Shown in pieces: positions 16,692-25,039 of a DNA stretch of 37,493 nucleotides (positions within the stretch are counted from its first letter, which is position 1; each line of letters begins with the position of its first letter). Position numbers and translations under genes: made by a program. The notes beneath the pieces were generated by a model. The model made no database searches and was not told where the DNA came from. It saw only the letters and a list, made by a program, of their open reading frames with translations. This stretch comes from Bermanella sp. (GTDB lineage: Bacteria; Pseudomonadota; Gammaproteobacteria; Pseudomonadales; Oceanobacteraceae), in assembly GCA_029938135.1 (NCBI GenBank), contig JAPYOO010000018.1:1-37493 (forward strand), given 5' to 3'.

Positions 16692-17408
16692 ATGAGTAAA
16701 ATATTATTTATTGTATCTCTAATCATGCTCACCAGCGCCTGCGTACCTACCTCTTACGAGGCGTTACCTGAACAACAAAGCCCTTTGGAAAGTTTTTGGC
16801 AAAAGAGTATCAGCACCGACATCACTCAATACTCCTGCATCGTTTGCCATCACAGTGAAAGCATTGCCAGCGAAACCGACTATGTTTTATTGCAAAACAA
16901 CGTAGATGATTATTTGGATAAGAATCTAGAGATTACACTGGCGTACCTAGAAAAAAGTGAGCAGCACGGGCAACTCTTTTTAAGTAAGTCTCGCGGCCTA
17001 GATCACACTCAAGTGTTGAATGTTGAGTCAGATAAGTACTTAACATTGCAATCGTTTGTTGAGATGGCTACCCAGCAGGATGAAATTCGCGCTTCTGCCA
17101 TTAGCTATTACAAAGCCTCGCTATCAGATAACCTGATGCAAACTCAATGTCTTGCCTGCCATGTTGAAGAAGGGTTAGCCGCCAGCACCGGGTTAGTGTT
17201 AACCGACGCCAACACAGCTAATCACCAGGATATTAATGCTAACCGCGTTATTAACTTTGCATCACTGTCAAACACCAACTTTGATAACGTATTATTGAAA
17301 GCCACAGGCTTTGATCATGCGGGTGGCGAAGTGGTGGCCAGCGACTCAGAAGAAGCTGGCTTTTTAATGGCGTTTTTAAGTTTATTAAATCCTAGCAGCA
17401 CACAATAA
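16692..17408 (+). CDS. Two-haem c-type cytochrome-like lipoprotein with internal duplication
   Basis: A 238-residue exported lipoprotein with a signal ending in LTSAC (lipidated Cys17). Two haem-binding CXXCH motifs are present: CIVCH (49-53) and CLACH (153-157). Each is followed by about 75 residues of matching layout that ends in a G(L/F)DH motif (H105, H209) and a hydrophobic helix (FVEMA, FLMAFLSLL). This indicates an internal tandem duplication of a one-haem unit, with the later histidine a candidate sixth ligand. It probably sits on the periplasmic face of a membrane and carries electrons; partners are unknown and no other cytochrome gene is near. ATG 16692 was chosen for the signal peptide. 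An in-frame ATG at 16608 would bury it. Confidence 0.75.
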   Translation: MSKILFIVSLIMLTSACVPTSYEALPEQQSPLESFWQKSISTDITQYSCIVCHHSESIASETDYVLLQNNVDDYLDKNLEITLAYLEKSEQHGQLFLSKSRGLDHTQVLNVESDKYLTLQSFVEMATQQDEIRASAISYYKASLSDNLMQTQCLACHVEEGLAASTGLVLTDANTANHQDINANRVINFASLSNTNFDNVLLKATGFDHAGGEVVASDSEEAGFLMAFLSLLNPSSTQ

Positions 17409-17409
17409 T

Positions 17410-17439
17410 TAGGCGGTTTAAATTCGCCCACCCCGCCTA
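17410..17439. terminator. Hairpin between convergent genes
   Basis: Seven-base-pair stem (17410-17416 with 17433-17439) and a 16-base loop in the gap between the haem lipoprotein (+) and cmoB (-). Only short T-runs flank it, so bidirectional termination is a tentative call. Confidence 0.45.
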
Positions 17440-17459
17440 TTTGCACCCTTTATTACATG

Positions 17460-18455
17460 TTAGGTGCGGCCGATTAACGTGGCTCTCTTTGGGGCTGGGT
17501 ACCCTTCGATGGTTTTCGTAGGGTCTTGGGGATCTAGAAAGTCTTTTAACGAGTTAAATTCCATCCAATCGGTACTGCGTTGCTCTTCAATGCTAGTGAC
17601 ATTTTGCTCCACCACTTTTACATCTTTAAAGCCCGCTCGTCGCATCCATAAACTTAAGGTTTCAACTGTGGGTAAAAACCACACGTTGCGCATCATGGCA
17701 TAACGATCTTCTGGCATAAGTACTTGACCAAGCCCACCATCAACCACTAGGGTTTCCAATACGACTTCGCCGCCGGCCCGTAAAGCCTGATGCAATTCAG
17801 ATAAATGCTCTATCGGCGAGCGACGGTGGTATAACACACCCATTGAAAAAACCGTATCAAACGCCCTTAGCCCCGCGGGCACATCTTCCATTTTTAACGG
17901 TAAGAAATGCGCAGGTACCTCTTTTCCTGCCGCCACTAAATATTTTTTCATGGCTTCAAATTGCCAAAAAAACAACTTGCTAGGGTCTACCCCAATAACA
18001 CGCTGAGCGCCCTCTCCCAGCATGCGCCACATGTGATAACCCGAACCACAGCCCACATCCAGCACCCGGCGATTTTTTAATGGGGAAATGTGCTCTCTAA
18101 TGCGCTGCCATTTCCAATCGGAATGCCACTCAGTATCTATGTGATGGTCAAAGAATTTAAACGGACCTTTGCGCCAAGGCTTTAAGCCTTTTAACGCCGC
18201 TAATAATTGCGCCGATTGTTGTGTATCTATATTGGGGCTTGATACCGTTAGAGTATCCTGATTAATTTGGGCCGCAACCGACTCTATATTTGGCAGCGCT
18301 TTAAAGGCTTCACCCCAGCGCTCCATGTCTCCATGAGCTTGCCCCATGAAAGCGGTTGCTAGCTGAGCCTCAAGTGTATTTTCCCAAATTTTAAGGCGAG
18401 TCTCATCGGCTTTAAGGTATTCAAATAGCTCGGTGTAATATTCTAAAAAAGGCAT
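17460..18455 (-). CDS. cmoB: tRNA U34 carboxymethyltransferase CmoB
   Basis: Enzyme of 331 residues that transfers a carboxymethyl group from carboxy-SAM to 5-hydroxyuridine at tRNA position 34, giving uridine 5-oxyacetic acid. The Rossmann SAM motif is RVLDVGCGSGYHMWRMLGEG. KGPFKFFDHHIDTEWHSDWKW before it and VFSMGVLYHRRSPIEHL, YAMMRNVWFLPTV and WMEFNSLKDFLDP after it are CmoB signatures. The start lies 8 bases after the cmoA stop on the same strand, so the two enzymes that make and use carboxy-SAM form an operon. Confidence 0.97.
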   Translation of the reverse strand: MPFLEYYTELFEYLKADETRLKIWENTLEAQLATAFMGQAHGDMERWGEAFKALPNIESVAAQINQDTLTVSSPNIDTQQSAQLLAALKGLKPWRKGPFKFFDHHIDTEWHSDWKWQRIREHISPLKNRRVLDVGCGSGYHMWRMLGEGAQRVIGVDPSKLFFWQFEAMKKYLVAAGKEVPAHFLPLKMEDVPAGLRAFDTVFSMGVLYHRRSPIEHLSELHQALRAGGEVVLETLVVDGGLGQVLMPEDRYAMMRNVWFLPTVETLSLWMRRAGFKDVKVVEQNVTSIEEQRSTDWMEFNSLKDFLDPQDPTKTIEGYPAPKRATLIGRT

Positions 18456-18463
18456 GACACAAC

Positions 18464-19213
18464 CTATTTGATGGCAATAAAAGAGGTGAAATTAAAACAC
18501 TGATACCACTGACTGGCCTGACTAAAACCCGCAGACTTTAAGCGATCAATATGTGCTTGAGCCGTCTCGGGGAGCAATACATTTTCCAACGCGCTGCGCT
18601 TTTGACTTACTTCTAAGTCGCTGTAACCGTTAGCGCGTTTAAAGTCCCAATGGAGCTGCTCTTGTAGCGTTTGCTCCATGCCTTCAAAACATATTTTTTC
18701 TGAAAGAATAAGCGCGCCACCTGGCAACATGGCATCAAACAACGTTTGAATTAAGGCTTGGCGTTTATCAGGATCAATGAACTGCAAAGTAAAGTTAAGT
18801 GTCACAACCGAGGCATCAACATATGGGAAGCGAGTAATATCGCCTAGATGTAATTCCACTGGTACATTGTCGCTAATGCCTGCTTCAATAGCTTTATCAC
18901 TGTCTTTATCAACGTAGGTCTGACAACGCTCCAACATGGCTTGCGCATTATCAATGCCCACCACCTTGCAGTTTTTAGCCTTCACGCCATTACGCATGGC
19001 CAATAACGATGCCCCTAACGAGCAACCTAAATCATATAGTTGGCTATTATCCTGAGCATAATGCTCACTGATAACGCCAATCATGGGGATAATAGTGGTG
19101 TAGCCAGGCACAGAGCGTTTTATCATGTCAGGAAACACTCGCGCCACGGCGTCATCAAAGGCAAATGCACCTAGTGACGGATGATTCTGGGCGTAAATAT
19201 TATCTCGCGACAT
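18464..19213 (-). CDS. cmoA: Carboxy-S-adenosyl-L-methionine synthase CmoA
   Basis: Converts SAM and prephenate to carboxy-SAM, the donor used by CmoB; 249 residues. FAFDDAVARVFPDMIKRSVPGY at the N-terminus is a strong CmoA signature. The SAM-binding motif is LYDLGCSLGASLLAMR, and VTLNFTLQFI and KICFEGMEQTLQE follow. ATG 19213 (MSRDNIY) was chosen over an in-frame TTG four codons upstream. It is the first gene of the cmoAB pair. A hairpin with a six-T tail lies 34 bases upstream and probably ends the transcript of the upstream kinase gene. Confidence 0.97.
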   Translation of the reverse strand: MSRDNIYAQNHPSLGAFAFDDAVARVFPDMIKRSVPGYTTIIPMIGVISEHYAQDNSQLYDLGCSLGASLLAMRNGVKAKNCKVVGIDNAQAMLERCQTYVDKDSDKAIEAGISDNVPVELHLGDITRFPYVDASVVTLNFTLQFIDPDKRQALIQTLFDAMLPGGALILSEKICFEGMEQTLQEQLHWDFKRANGYSDLEVSQKRSALENVLLPETAQAHIDRLKSAGFSQASQWYQCFNFTSFIAIK

Positions 19214-19246
19214 GACGGTTCCCAATACGGTTAAATTTGTAGGGCG

Positions 19247-19272
19247 AAAAAACCGTGCATTGTACGGCTTTT
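19247..19272 (-). terminator. Probable terminator between the histidine kinase gene and cmoA
   Basis: Nine-base-pair stem with one G-U pair (19272-19264 with 19256-19248), a 7-base loop, and six Ts on the minus strand (19252-19247, partly in the stem). A TACAAT element within the hairpin could also be the -10 of a cmoA promoter, so the site may serve both roles. Confidence 0.5.
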
Positions 19273-19360
19273 GTCACAAGCCGCCAGTGAAAGCTCACCT
19301 ATTGCTGTACCCAACGTTATTTTGCCTGCGATAAAATCCAGCTTAATATTTAAAGGGGGC

Positions 19361-21598
19361 CTAACTGCCGCCATTTGATAGCCCGGGCTTAACTAAAATG
19401 ACAATAGCCTCGCAAAGCTTTTTAATATCCAAGGGTTTGCTCAAATAACCATTCATGCCTGCCTCTAAGCATATTTCTTTATCCCCCCTCATGGCATTAG
19501 CCGTTAATGCGATAATAGGTACATTTATGTATCGCTTACCCCCTTCACCTCGGCGTATGGCACTGGTGGTTTGCAAGCCATCCATAACCGGCATTTGGCA
19601 ATCCATTATCACCCCATGAAAAGGCGATTCATCAGGGCAATTTTTTAACATACTGATAGCATCCTGCCCGCTAAAAGCAGTGAAGGCCGTGTAGCCTAAA
19701 TCATCTAAAATGGCACTGGCCACTTCAAGGTTTATGGCATTGTCGTCCACCACTAATATTCGAATATCACTGCCATCATGGTGCATGGTATCTATATACG
19801 TGTGGGTCAATTTTTTAGGCTCACCATCTAACGGATCGACCCCTTGAACACCCTGTTGTATAAGTAAAGATAACGCGGATTGTAAATCACCGTACGTGGC
19901 AGGCTTAGGAAAACAAGCACTGACCCCAAGTGCCGAAAAAGTGGATTCATTGGCAATAGACTCTATTGGCGTCATCATTACTATTTTCATTTTACTCGAT
20001 TGAAACGACCTTTTACTTTGCTCTTTCAAAGTTTTAGCCAACTCAATGCCATCCACATCAGGCATTTTTAAATCGATAAGTCCCAATTCAAAAGGTTCGT
20101 TAGATGTATCGCTTAGAACCGCCAGGGCTTCTTTAACGGTTTGTGCTGTTCTCACTTGCGCGCCCCAATCTTGTAACTGGGCATTTAATACTTGCAAACT
20201 TTTAGCATTATCATCGACCAATAATATTTTTTGGCCGTGTAACACAATGGGGCCATCAATCTGAGCCAAAGACTTTGCTACTTGTAAATTAATACTCACA
20301 ACAAATTTACTACCAACACCTACCTGACTCGTGACCGATACTGTTCCACCCATTAATTCGCATAATTTTTGAACGATGGCCAACCCTAAACCGGTACCAC
20401 CAAATTCCCGTGACGTAGAGCTTTGTACTTGAGTAAACTGCTCAAATAAACCATCCACTTTATCTTCGGGTATGCCCATGCCCGTGTCAGACACAACCAC
20501 ACCCAACAGCCAGCCCTCGTCTGCTTGCTGTAAATCAGCAAGAATCACCACCTCTCCATGCTTAGTAAATTTTATGGCATTACTGACCAAATTTGACAGA
20601 ACTTGACGCAACCTCGTGGGGTCGCCGTGCACCCACGTCTCTTTTACATCTTTGAAATCCAATATCAATTCTAAATCTTTGACTTCGGCTTGAAAAGCCA
20701 GTGCCTCTGCTAGGTCCCCCAGCAACTCCCTTAAATCAAAGTCTATAAACTCCAACTCTTGTTTACCCGCTTCCACCTTAGAGAAATCTAATATGTCATT
20801 TATTAATAGCAATAAAGATTCGGCGCTGCTGCGAGCAAGAGCTGCACGATGCCTTTGCTCTTGGGTCAATGAACTGTTTAATAACAACTCTAACATCCCC
20901 AATACACCATTAAACGGCGTACGCAGTTCATGACTCATATTGGCCAGAAACTCCGATTTATGACGATAGGCCGCCTCTGCTTTTTCTTTTTGCGCCGTCA
21001 GGGCGTTATTGAGTAAGTGCCTACTATGATCATAAACCCGAGCAACAATGGCCACAAACATCAAAGAGAATATCCCCGTCACCATCCGTCCAAATAATGA
21101 ATCATTAGGTAATGGGTTTTTAATTACACCGGTTAAATGAAGGTAATACAGGACCAATAGAAGCAAACTCAATAAAAAGAACGTCATGACTGCGCGTAAG
21201 GTATGAGCAATGAACTGCGAGACCAATGGAATGGCTGGCAACCAAATAAGCGCCCGTGACGTTAACCCGCCATCGCTATAGGCTGTTGAGAATAAAGAAA
21301 GCATGGTCAGTAAGACGGCTAGGTCAGCTATTTGGTTTAAATGGTTAAAACAGCGGTAAAAGACTAATAACGAACCCAACAGAATAGGCCCAAGTAAAGC
21401 CGTTTGAGTTGAGGCTATCCAGCCTGAATGAATATACCTAACGACAAAGAGTAACGAGCCAAATAACAAGGCGTAACACAGTATCCCCACCAATAACCGT
21501 GCGCGCCGCAACTGCTGGCCTGACAAGACCTCAACATCGGGTATTAAGCTGTCCAATCCTTGAGTATGGTTAACCCCAAGTCTTTGCCGGAAAGTCAT
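19361..21598 (-). CDS. Hybrid sensor histidine kinase with two receiver domains
   Basis: Membrane hybrid kinase of 745 residues. About six hydrophobic helices (roughly 36-188) form an N-terminal membrane sensor. A HisKA domain follows with the H-box FLANMSHELRTPFNG (H223), then the HATPase with N-box LSNLVSNAIKFT, G1 DTGMG (371) and G2 GTGLG (401). Two receivers come next: REC1 about 457-580 (phospho-Asp509 in LIDLKMPD) and REC2 about 613-735 (Asp666 in IMDCQMPVMDG, and the conserved lysine in YLSKP). No HPt domain is present, so a separate phosphotransfer protein is expected. ATG 21598 was chosen because the frame beyond it is reachable only from TTG. No response-regulator gene adjoins it, so the signal and output are unknown. 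Confidence 0.92.
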   Translation of the reverse strand: MTFRQRLGVNHTQGLDSLIPDVEVLSGQQLRRARLLVGILCYALLFGSLLFVVRYIHSGWIASTQTALLGPILLGSLLVFYRCFNHLNQIADLAVLLTMLSLFSTAYSDGGLTSRALIWLPAIPLVSQFIAHTLRAVMTFFLLSLLLLVLYYLHLTGVIKNPLPNDSLFGRMVTGIFSLMFVAIVARVYDHSRHLLNNALTAQKEKAEAAYRHKSEFLANMSHELRTPFNGVLGMLELLLNSSLTQEQRHRAALARSSAESLLLLINDILDFSKVEAGKQELEFIDFDLRELLGDLAEALAFQAEVKDLELILDFKDVKETWVHGDPTRLRQVLSNLVSNAIKFTKHGEVVILADLQQADEGWLLGVVVSDTGMGIPEDKVDGLFEQFTQVQSSTSREFGGTGLGLAIVQKLCELMGGTVSVTSQVGVGSKFVVSINLQVAKSLAQIDGPIVLHGQKILLVDDNAKSLQVLNAQLQDWGAQVRTAQTVKEALAVLSDTSNEPFELGLIDLKMPDVDGIELAKTLKEQSKRSFQSSKMKIVMMTPIESIANESTFSALGVSACFPKPATYGDLQSALSLLIQQGVQGVDPLDGEPKKLTHTYIDTMHHDGSDIRILVVDDNAINLEVASAILDDLGYTAFTAFSGQDAISMLKNCPDESPFHGVIMDCQMPVMDGLQTTSAIRRGEGGKRYINVPIIALTANAMRGDKEICLEAGMNGYLSKPLDIKKLCEAIVILVKPGLSNGGS

Positions 21599-21717
21599 AA
21601 ACGTAACGTGGCCCTGAACAGTGGGAGATGGGTGGATAACAGCATCTTTAAAGTTTAGGGCAAGTTGAGCAAGGCACAACTGCTAACCACAAATACTCGT
21701 CCCCGCAGGCAAAGGCT

Positions 21718-21726
21718 TGCTATAAT
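21718..21726 (+). promoter_or_regulatory. Extended -10 promoter of truC
   Basis: TGC-TATAAT, a perfect extended -10 element, lies 30 bases before the truC ATG in the gap divergent from the hybrid kinase gene. No good -35 is present at the usual spacing, as is common for extended -10 promoters. Confidence 0.7.
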
Positions 21727-21755
21727 CCGCGTTCTTTTCTTAAGTGTACTCCCCC

Positions 21756-22460
21756 ATGGCCCTCACCATACTTTACCAAGACGCGCATATAGTCGCGGTG
21801 AACAAACCCAGCGGCCTACTGGTGCATAAAAGTTGGGTGGCCAAGGATGCCAAAGAATTTGCCTTGCAGATGGTGCGCGACCAAGTAGGCGAGTTTGTCT
21901 ATCCTATTCACCGGCTAGACAGGCCTACATCAGGGGTGCTGCTATTTGCTTTCAGTGGCGAGTTGGCGGGTATTATTCAACAAAGTTGGGAGCAGACTGA
22001 AAAAACTTACTGGGCATTGGTGCGTGGCTGGTTAAAAGAGAGCATTTTGGTTGATCACGCTTTAAAAGGCATGAAAGATTACGGCCAGGATCAAGATAAA
22101 AGCCAAGAGGCACAAACAGAATTTAAGCCGTTGGCCCAAATAGAAATTGACGCCACTATTGATCGTTACCCCAAGAGCCGCTTTAGCTGGATAGAAGCGG
22201 CCCCAAAACAAGGACGCACCCATCAAATTAGACGCCATTTAAAACACCTTAGCCACCCCATTATTGGTGATGCACGCTATGGCAAAGGCAACTACAATCG
22301 CTATTTTAGTGATCAGTTAAACTGTCACCGACTACTATTACACGCTCGCAGCTTAGCCTTTACGCATCCGGTAACCGAAGAAAGGATTGAAATTATCGCG
22401 CCTTTAGAGAGTCATATGGAGGCTTTGTTTTCAGACTTTGGGTTTTCACAAGCACTTTAA
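21756..22460 (+). CDS. truC: tRNA pseudouridine(65) synthase TruC
   Basis: RluA-family pseudouridine synthase of 234 residues. ILYQDAHIVAVNKPSGLLVHKS at the N-terminus, the catalytic motif HRLDRPTSGVLLFA with Asp55, and GRTHQIRRHLKHLSHPIIGDARYG are all present. The short length, without an S4 domain, and the HRLDRPTSG form match TruC, which modifies U65 of tRNA, better than RluA, RluC or RluD. ATG 21756 was chosen; a GTG four codons upstream is the alternative. Its promoter is the extended -10 at 21718-21726. Confidence 0.88.
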   Translation: MALTILYQDAHIVAVNKPSGLLVHKSWVAKDAKEFALQMVRDQVGEFVYPIHRLDRPTSGVLLFAFSGELAGIIQQSWEQTEKTYWALVRGWLKESILVDHALKGMKDYGQDQDKSQEAQTEFKPLAQIEIDATIDRYPKSRFSWIEAAPKQGRTHQIRRHLKHLSHPIIGDARYGKGNYNRYFSDQLNCHRLLLHARSLAFTHPVTEERIEIIAPLESHMEALFSDFGFSQAL

Positions 22461-22667
22461 GCACCTATTCAACCAGGGTCTAGAAATAAACACTCGGCCC
22501 TAGGCTTTTAATACCTCTCACCACGTGCCCCAAACATCCCCACCAATAAACTAGTTATATATTCTGAGTAACAAAGCAATATCTATTCACTATATGGTAA
22601 TTAACGACGCTTTCATTAAACTGCGCCACATAATTAAAACTGCATAATTATCGCGGAAGTACGACCC

Positions 22668-23366
22668 ATGCCCCCAATACAGAGTCTAAATAAGAAATTA
22701 ACCACTTTGCGCGAAATTTTTGCTCAAGGTGGATTATCGGGGATAACTCAAACTCTACTTAAAAAAATATGCCCATCCGGAAACTATTTCTTTTCTTGGG
22801 ACAATCGCGTTTTATTGGAGTGCCCTCCTACCTATCTAGCTACGCTCGAATCAAGCAGTACCTATAGCGCCAAAATATTTCGTGATGATGAGGCGTATTG
22901 CCTTGTGGGAGTCAATGCGCAAAGTTTAAAGTCGATACGTGCTGCGATTAAGAGAAATGAAGCTTGCTGGGCTTTAATGGAGGATGAAAAACTATTAAGT
23001 TATGTCTGGATTAGCCAAAAAAAAACACCTATCTGCTCAGACACTGCTTTTTTATTGCCCAATGTACCCGTGAATTACTGGTGGCGTGATATATATATTA
23101 CACCTGAATACCGTGGAACTGGAAAAATTAGCGAACACCTATACCACTGGTTTCAGAGTATTCCAAATACAGGTGATAGCAGACTATTTTGTGAAATCAG
23201 CCCTGATAATACCCCCTCACTGGTCGCCCATAAGCGTAATGGCTTTACAGTTATAGGCACGTTAAAAATGGTTTGTTTACTGGGTTGTCGTTTTTATTAT
23301 TTATCAACGCCACAAACGTCAGGTTTCAGCTATCGCTTTTATCCCCGCAACATTTATTATTCTTAG
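22668..23366 (+). CDS. GNAT-like acetyltransferase domain protein
   Basis: A 232-residue protein whose C-terminal half looks like a GNAT acyltransferase. WWRDIYITPEYRGTGKISEHLY resembles the beta4/motif A acetyl-CoA site (R/QxxGxG/A form, here RGTGK), and SPDNTPSLVAHKRNGFTVIGTLKM is the typical 'N..s...y.k.GF' segment. The N-terminal about 100 residues are not recognisable. No signal peptide is visible. It has a GGAAG ribosome site, stands alone with a 200-base gap upstream, and uses more AT-rich codons than its neighbours, which may indicate acquisition. The acceptor substrate is unknown. Confidence 0.6.
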   Translation: MPPIQSLNKKLTTLREIFAQGGLSGITQTLLKKICPSGNYFFSWDNRVLLECPPTYLATLESSSTYSAKIFRDDEAYCLVGVNAQSLKSIRAAIKRNEACWALMEDEKLLSYVWISQKKTPICSDTAFLLPNVPVNYWWRDIYITPEYRGTGKISEHLYHWFQSIPNTGDSRLFCEISPDNTPSLVAHKRNGFTVIGTLKMVCLLGCRFYYLSTPQTSGFSYRFYPRNIYYS

Positions 23367-23431
23367 CGGTCAACAGTTATCAATGAACCTACCTAAAAAC
23401 CCTGATCTAGCCCATGTAAAGCACTGTCGTG

Positions 23432-24052
23432 TCATTTTTTGAATGCGTCACGTAGGTGTGGGTAAGCCTGGGCCACACTGTCCACGATGAGCTCTAAAGG
23501 TACATCTTCGAACGTGCCATACTCAGTGAGGTATTCCATATGGCGAGCACCCTCTCCATTGTGCTCATGAAAAATTGAGTCGTCACAGCCATTAAACTCC
23601 AAGGGGGCCACTTTCATATGCGCGCACAGCTTGGCATCAAATGCAGGCGTCGCTTTCACCCACTTCCCCGCTAAAAACAATTCAATGTAACCATGCATCA
23701 CAAACACGTCACTTTTAAGCCATTCAACCAAACCAGGGCTTGATAAATGATTACGCACATCTGCCAGCCCCAATCGAGCCGGAATACCATTTAACCGGCA
23801 TAACGCCCCCAGTAATATGGCTTTGGGCACACAATACGATTGCCCTTGCAGCAAACAAACACTGGCCTTAAATCCGCAAGCTGCGGGGTCAAAGGTATAT
23901 GGGTTGTAAATAATGTCATCTCGCACAGCATAATAGAGCACCACGGCTTTCTCTACATCGCTCATGCCTTGCTCAATTGTGCTCTGGCTGAACGCTTGAA
24001 TGCCAGCATCATTAAAATCAAAGAAGGCACTCGCCTTTAAATACGCCTGCAT
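23432..24052 (-). CDS. Transglutaminase-like (papain-fold) protein
   Basis: A 206-residue cytoplasmic protein with the transglutaminase-like core: catalytic Cys74 in GQSYCVPKAILLGALCR, then His120 in VMHGYIELFL and Asp139 in TPAFDAKLC. The arrangement Cys-His-Asp and the sequence NGIPARLGLADVRNH match bacterial transglutaminase-like proteins, which are usually proteases or amidases rather than cross-linking enzymes. No signal peptide or membrane segment is visible. The start at 24052 has an AGGAG ribosome site. It is convergent with the GNAT-like gene, and its upstream region is the long gap before liuR. The substrate is unknown. Confidence 0.82.
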   Translation of the reverse strand: MQAYLKASAFFDFNDAGIQAFSQSTIEQGMSDVEKAVVLYYAVRDDIIYNPYTFDPAACGFKASVCLLQGQSYCVPKAILLGALCRLNGIPARLGLADVRNHLSSPGLVEWLKSDVFVMHGYIELFLAGKWVKATPAFDAKLCAHMKVAPLEFNGCDDSIFHEHNGEGARHMEYLTEYGTFEDVPLELIVDSVAQAYPHLRDAFKK

Positions 24053-24212
24053 AAATACTCCTTAACATTGGCACCAATACCCCATTCATTAAAACCTTTG
24101 ACTATGACTTGGCCAATAACCACATCGCTCAATATTCATGGCATCTGTGATTTATGTTCTTTTTTAAACATCTGTATGAAAGAAATACAGACACCAACAG
24201 GGTTCCTTGCGG

Positions 24213-24235
24213 TTACCCACATTTCCTGTGGATAA
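24213..24235. promoter_or_regulatory. Inverted pair of DnaA-box-like sites
   Basis: TTACCCACA (one mismatch to the DnaA box) and TGTGGATAA (perfect reverse complement of TTATCCACA) face each other across 5 bases. AT-rich sequence follows. The match is direct; any DnaA binding is inference, and nothing else here looks like a replication origin. Confidence 0.35.
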
Positions 24236-24513
24236 CTTAGTTAATAACTTATTGAAAAGGTTCTATAAGCCCCGTGTAAGCTGACGGTAGATCAAATTGG
24301 TTTTTTTTCAAACAATTAGTTTTAGTTATACTTTTCAAACACTTAGCGAAGTCAACAGATCAAGTGGGCCAGCCACACTATTAGCCTGACCGTTTTTATC
24401 TAAATCATCCTCAATGTGCATAACAACCCAAGCAGCCGCTTGTTTTGTACTATTGTCAGTGCCCTGCCAATAGACATATTGGCGAATACCGCCTACCCTA
24501 TTTAGATTATTAC

Positions 24514-24531
24514 GTTGACGTAAACGTCAAC
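24514..24531. promoter_or_regulatory. Probable LiuR operator
   Basis: Perfect 18-base palindrome (G-TTGACGT-AA-ACGTCAA-C) 19 bases before the liuR start. MerR-family regulators bind such palindromes in the spacer of their own promoters, and an ACGT-centred palindrome fits LiuR-type sites. It overlaps by one base a second palindrome, CTAGATCTAG (24531-24540). Autoregulation of the liu operon is inferred. Confidence 0.6.
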
Positions 24532-24549
24532 TAGATCTAGAGTTATAAA

Positions 24550-24954
24550 ATGAGCATAAAAAATCAAAACCACAACAATGTTGGCACCATATACAGCATC
24601 AGTGATTTGTCGCAACGATTCGACATCACTACTCGCGCCATACGTTTCTATGAAAGTGAGGGCCTACTAAGCCCTGAACGACAAGGCCAGAAACGAATCT
24701 ACAACCAACGGGACTACACCACTCTTAAACTCATTTTACGAGGGAAACGCTTGGGCTGGACCTTGGCGCAAAGTCGCCAAATAATTCAAATGTACAACCC
24801 GGCGCAAAACAACCAGGCCCAGTATGAAAAAATATTAGAGATGGTGCAGCAAAGCCGAGAACGCCTGCATCAGCAGTTAAATGACATTGAAATAATGATG
24901 AGTGAGCTGGATGACCATGAAAGTCAGATTCGCGATGCCATGAAAAAGATTTAA
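24550..24954 (+). CDS. liuR: MerR-family regulator LiuR
   Basis: A 134-residue transcription factor with an N-terminal MerR winged helix-turn-helix (YSISDLSQRFDITTRAIRFYESEGLLSPERQGQKRIY, about 16-52), then the second DNA-contact wing and a C-terminal coiled coil for dimerisation. Effector cysteines of metal-sensing MerR proteins are absent, consistent with a metabolite ligand. Directly upstream of liuA and the full leucine/isovalerate operon, this is the regulator called LiuR in proteobacteria. The palindrome at 24514-24531 is its likely operator. The ribosome site (TAGAG) is weak, and the leader is very short if transcription starts near the palindrome. Confidence 0.87.
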   Translation: MSIKNQNHNNVGTIYSISDLSQRFDITTRAIRFYESEGLLSPERQGQKRIYNQRDYTTLKLILRGKRLGWTLAQSRQIIQMYNPAQNNQAQYEKILEMVQQSRERLHQQLNDIEIMMSELDDHESQIRDAMKKI

Positions 24955-25039
24955 CCAAATAGACAATTAATCTAGAAAAACCGCTATGGCTTTTCACTAT
25001 TACTTAATTTAAACAAAAATAAACTAAAGAGACTGTTTC

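Larger units (their letters stand above)
24053..24549. other. Long intergenic region between the transglutaminase gene and liuR
   Basis: About 500 bases without a convincing gene, the longest gap in the window. It holds a 7-bp inverted repeat (24171-24177/24185-24191), a pair of inverted DnaA-box-like 9-mers (24213-24235), AT-rich stretches around 24236-24350, and the liuR-proximal palindromes (24514-24540). I saw no tRNA-like fold and no credible small gene. Confidence 0.6.

Noticed and set aside
24176-24235. 19-codon open frame starting ATGAAAGAAATACAG
   Set aside because: It has no ribosome site, overlaps the DnaA-box-like pair and has no supporting context; frames of this length are expected by chance.
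24053-24549. Replication origin or tRNA in the long gap
   Set aside because: Only two DnaA-like sites and no iterated boxes, dnaA or gidA genes; no cloverleaf-like sequence was seen.
24731-24997. 88-residue frame on the minus strand across liuR
   Set aside because: It lies opposite a well-supported regulator gene and has no recognisable protein features.
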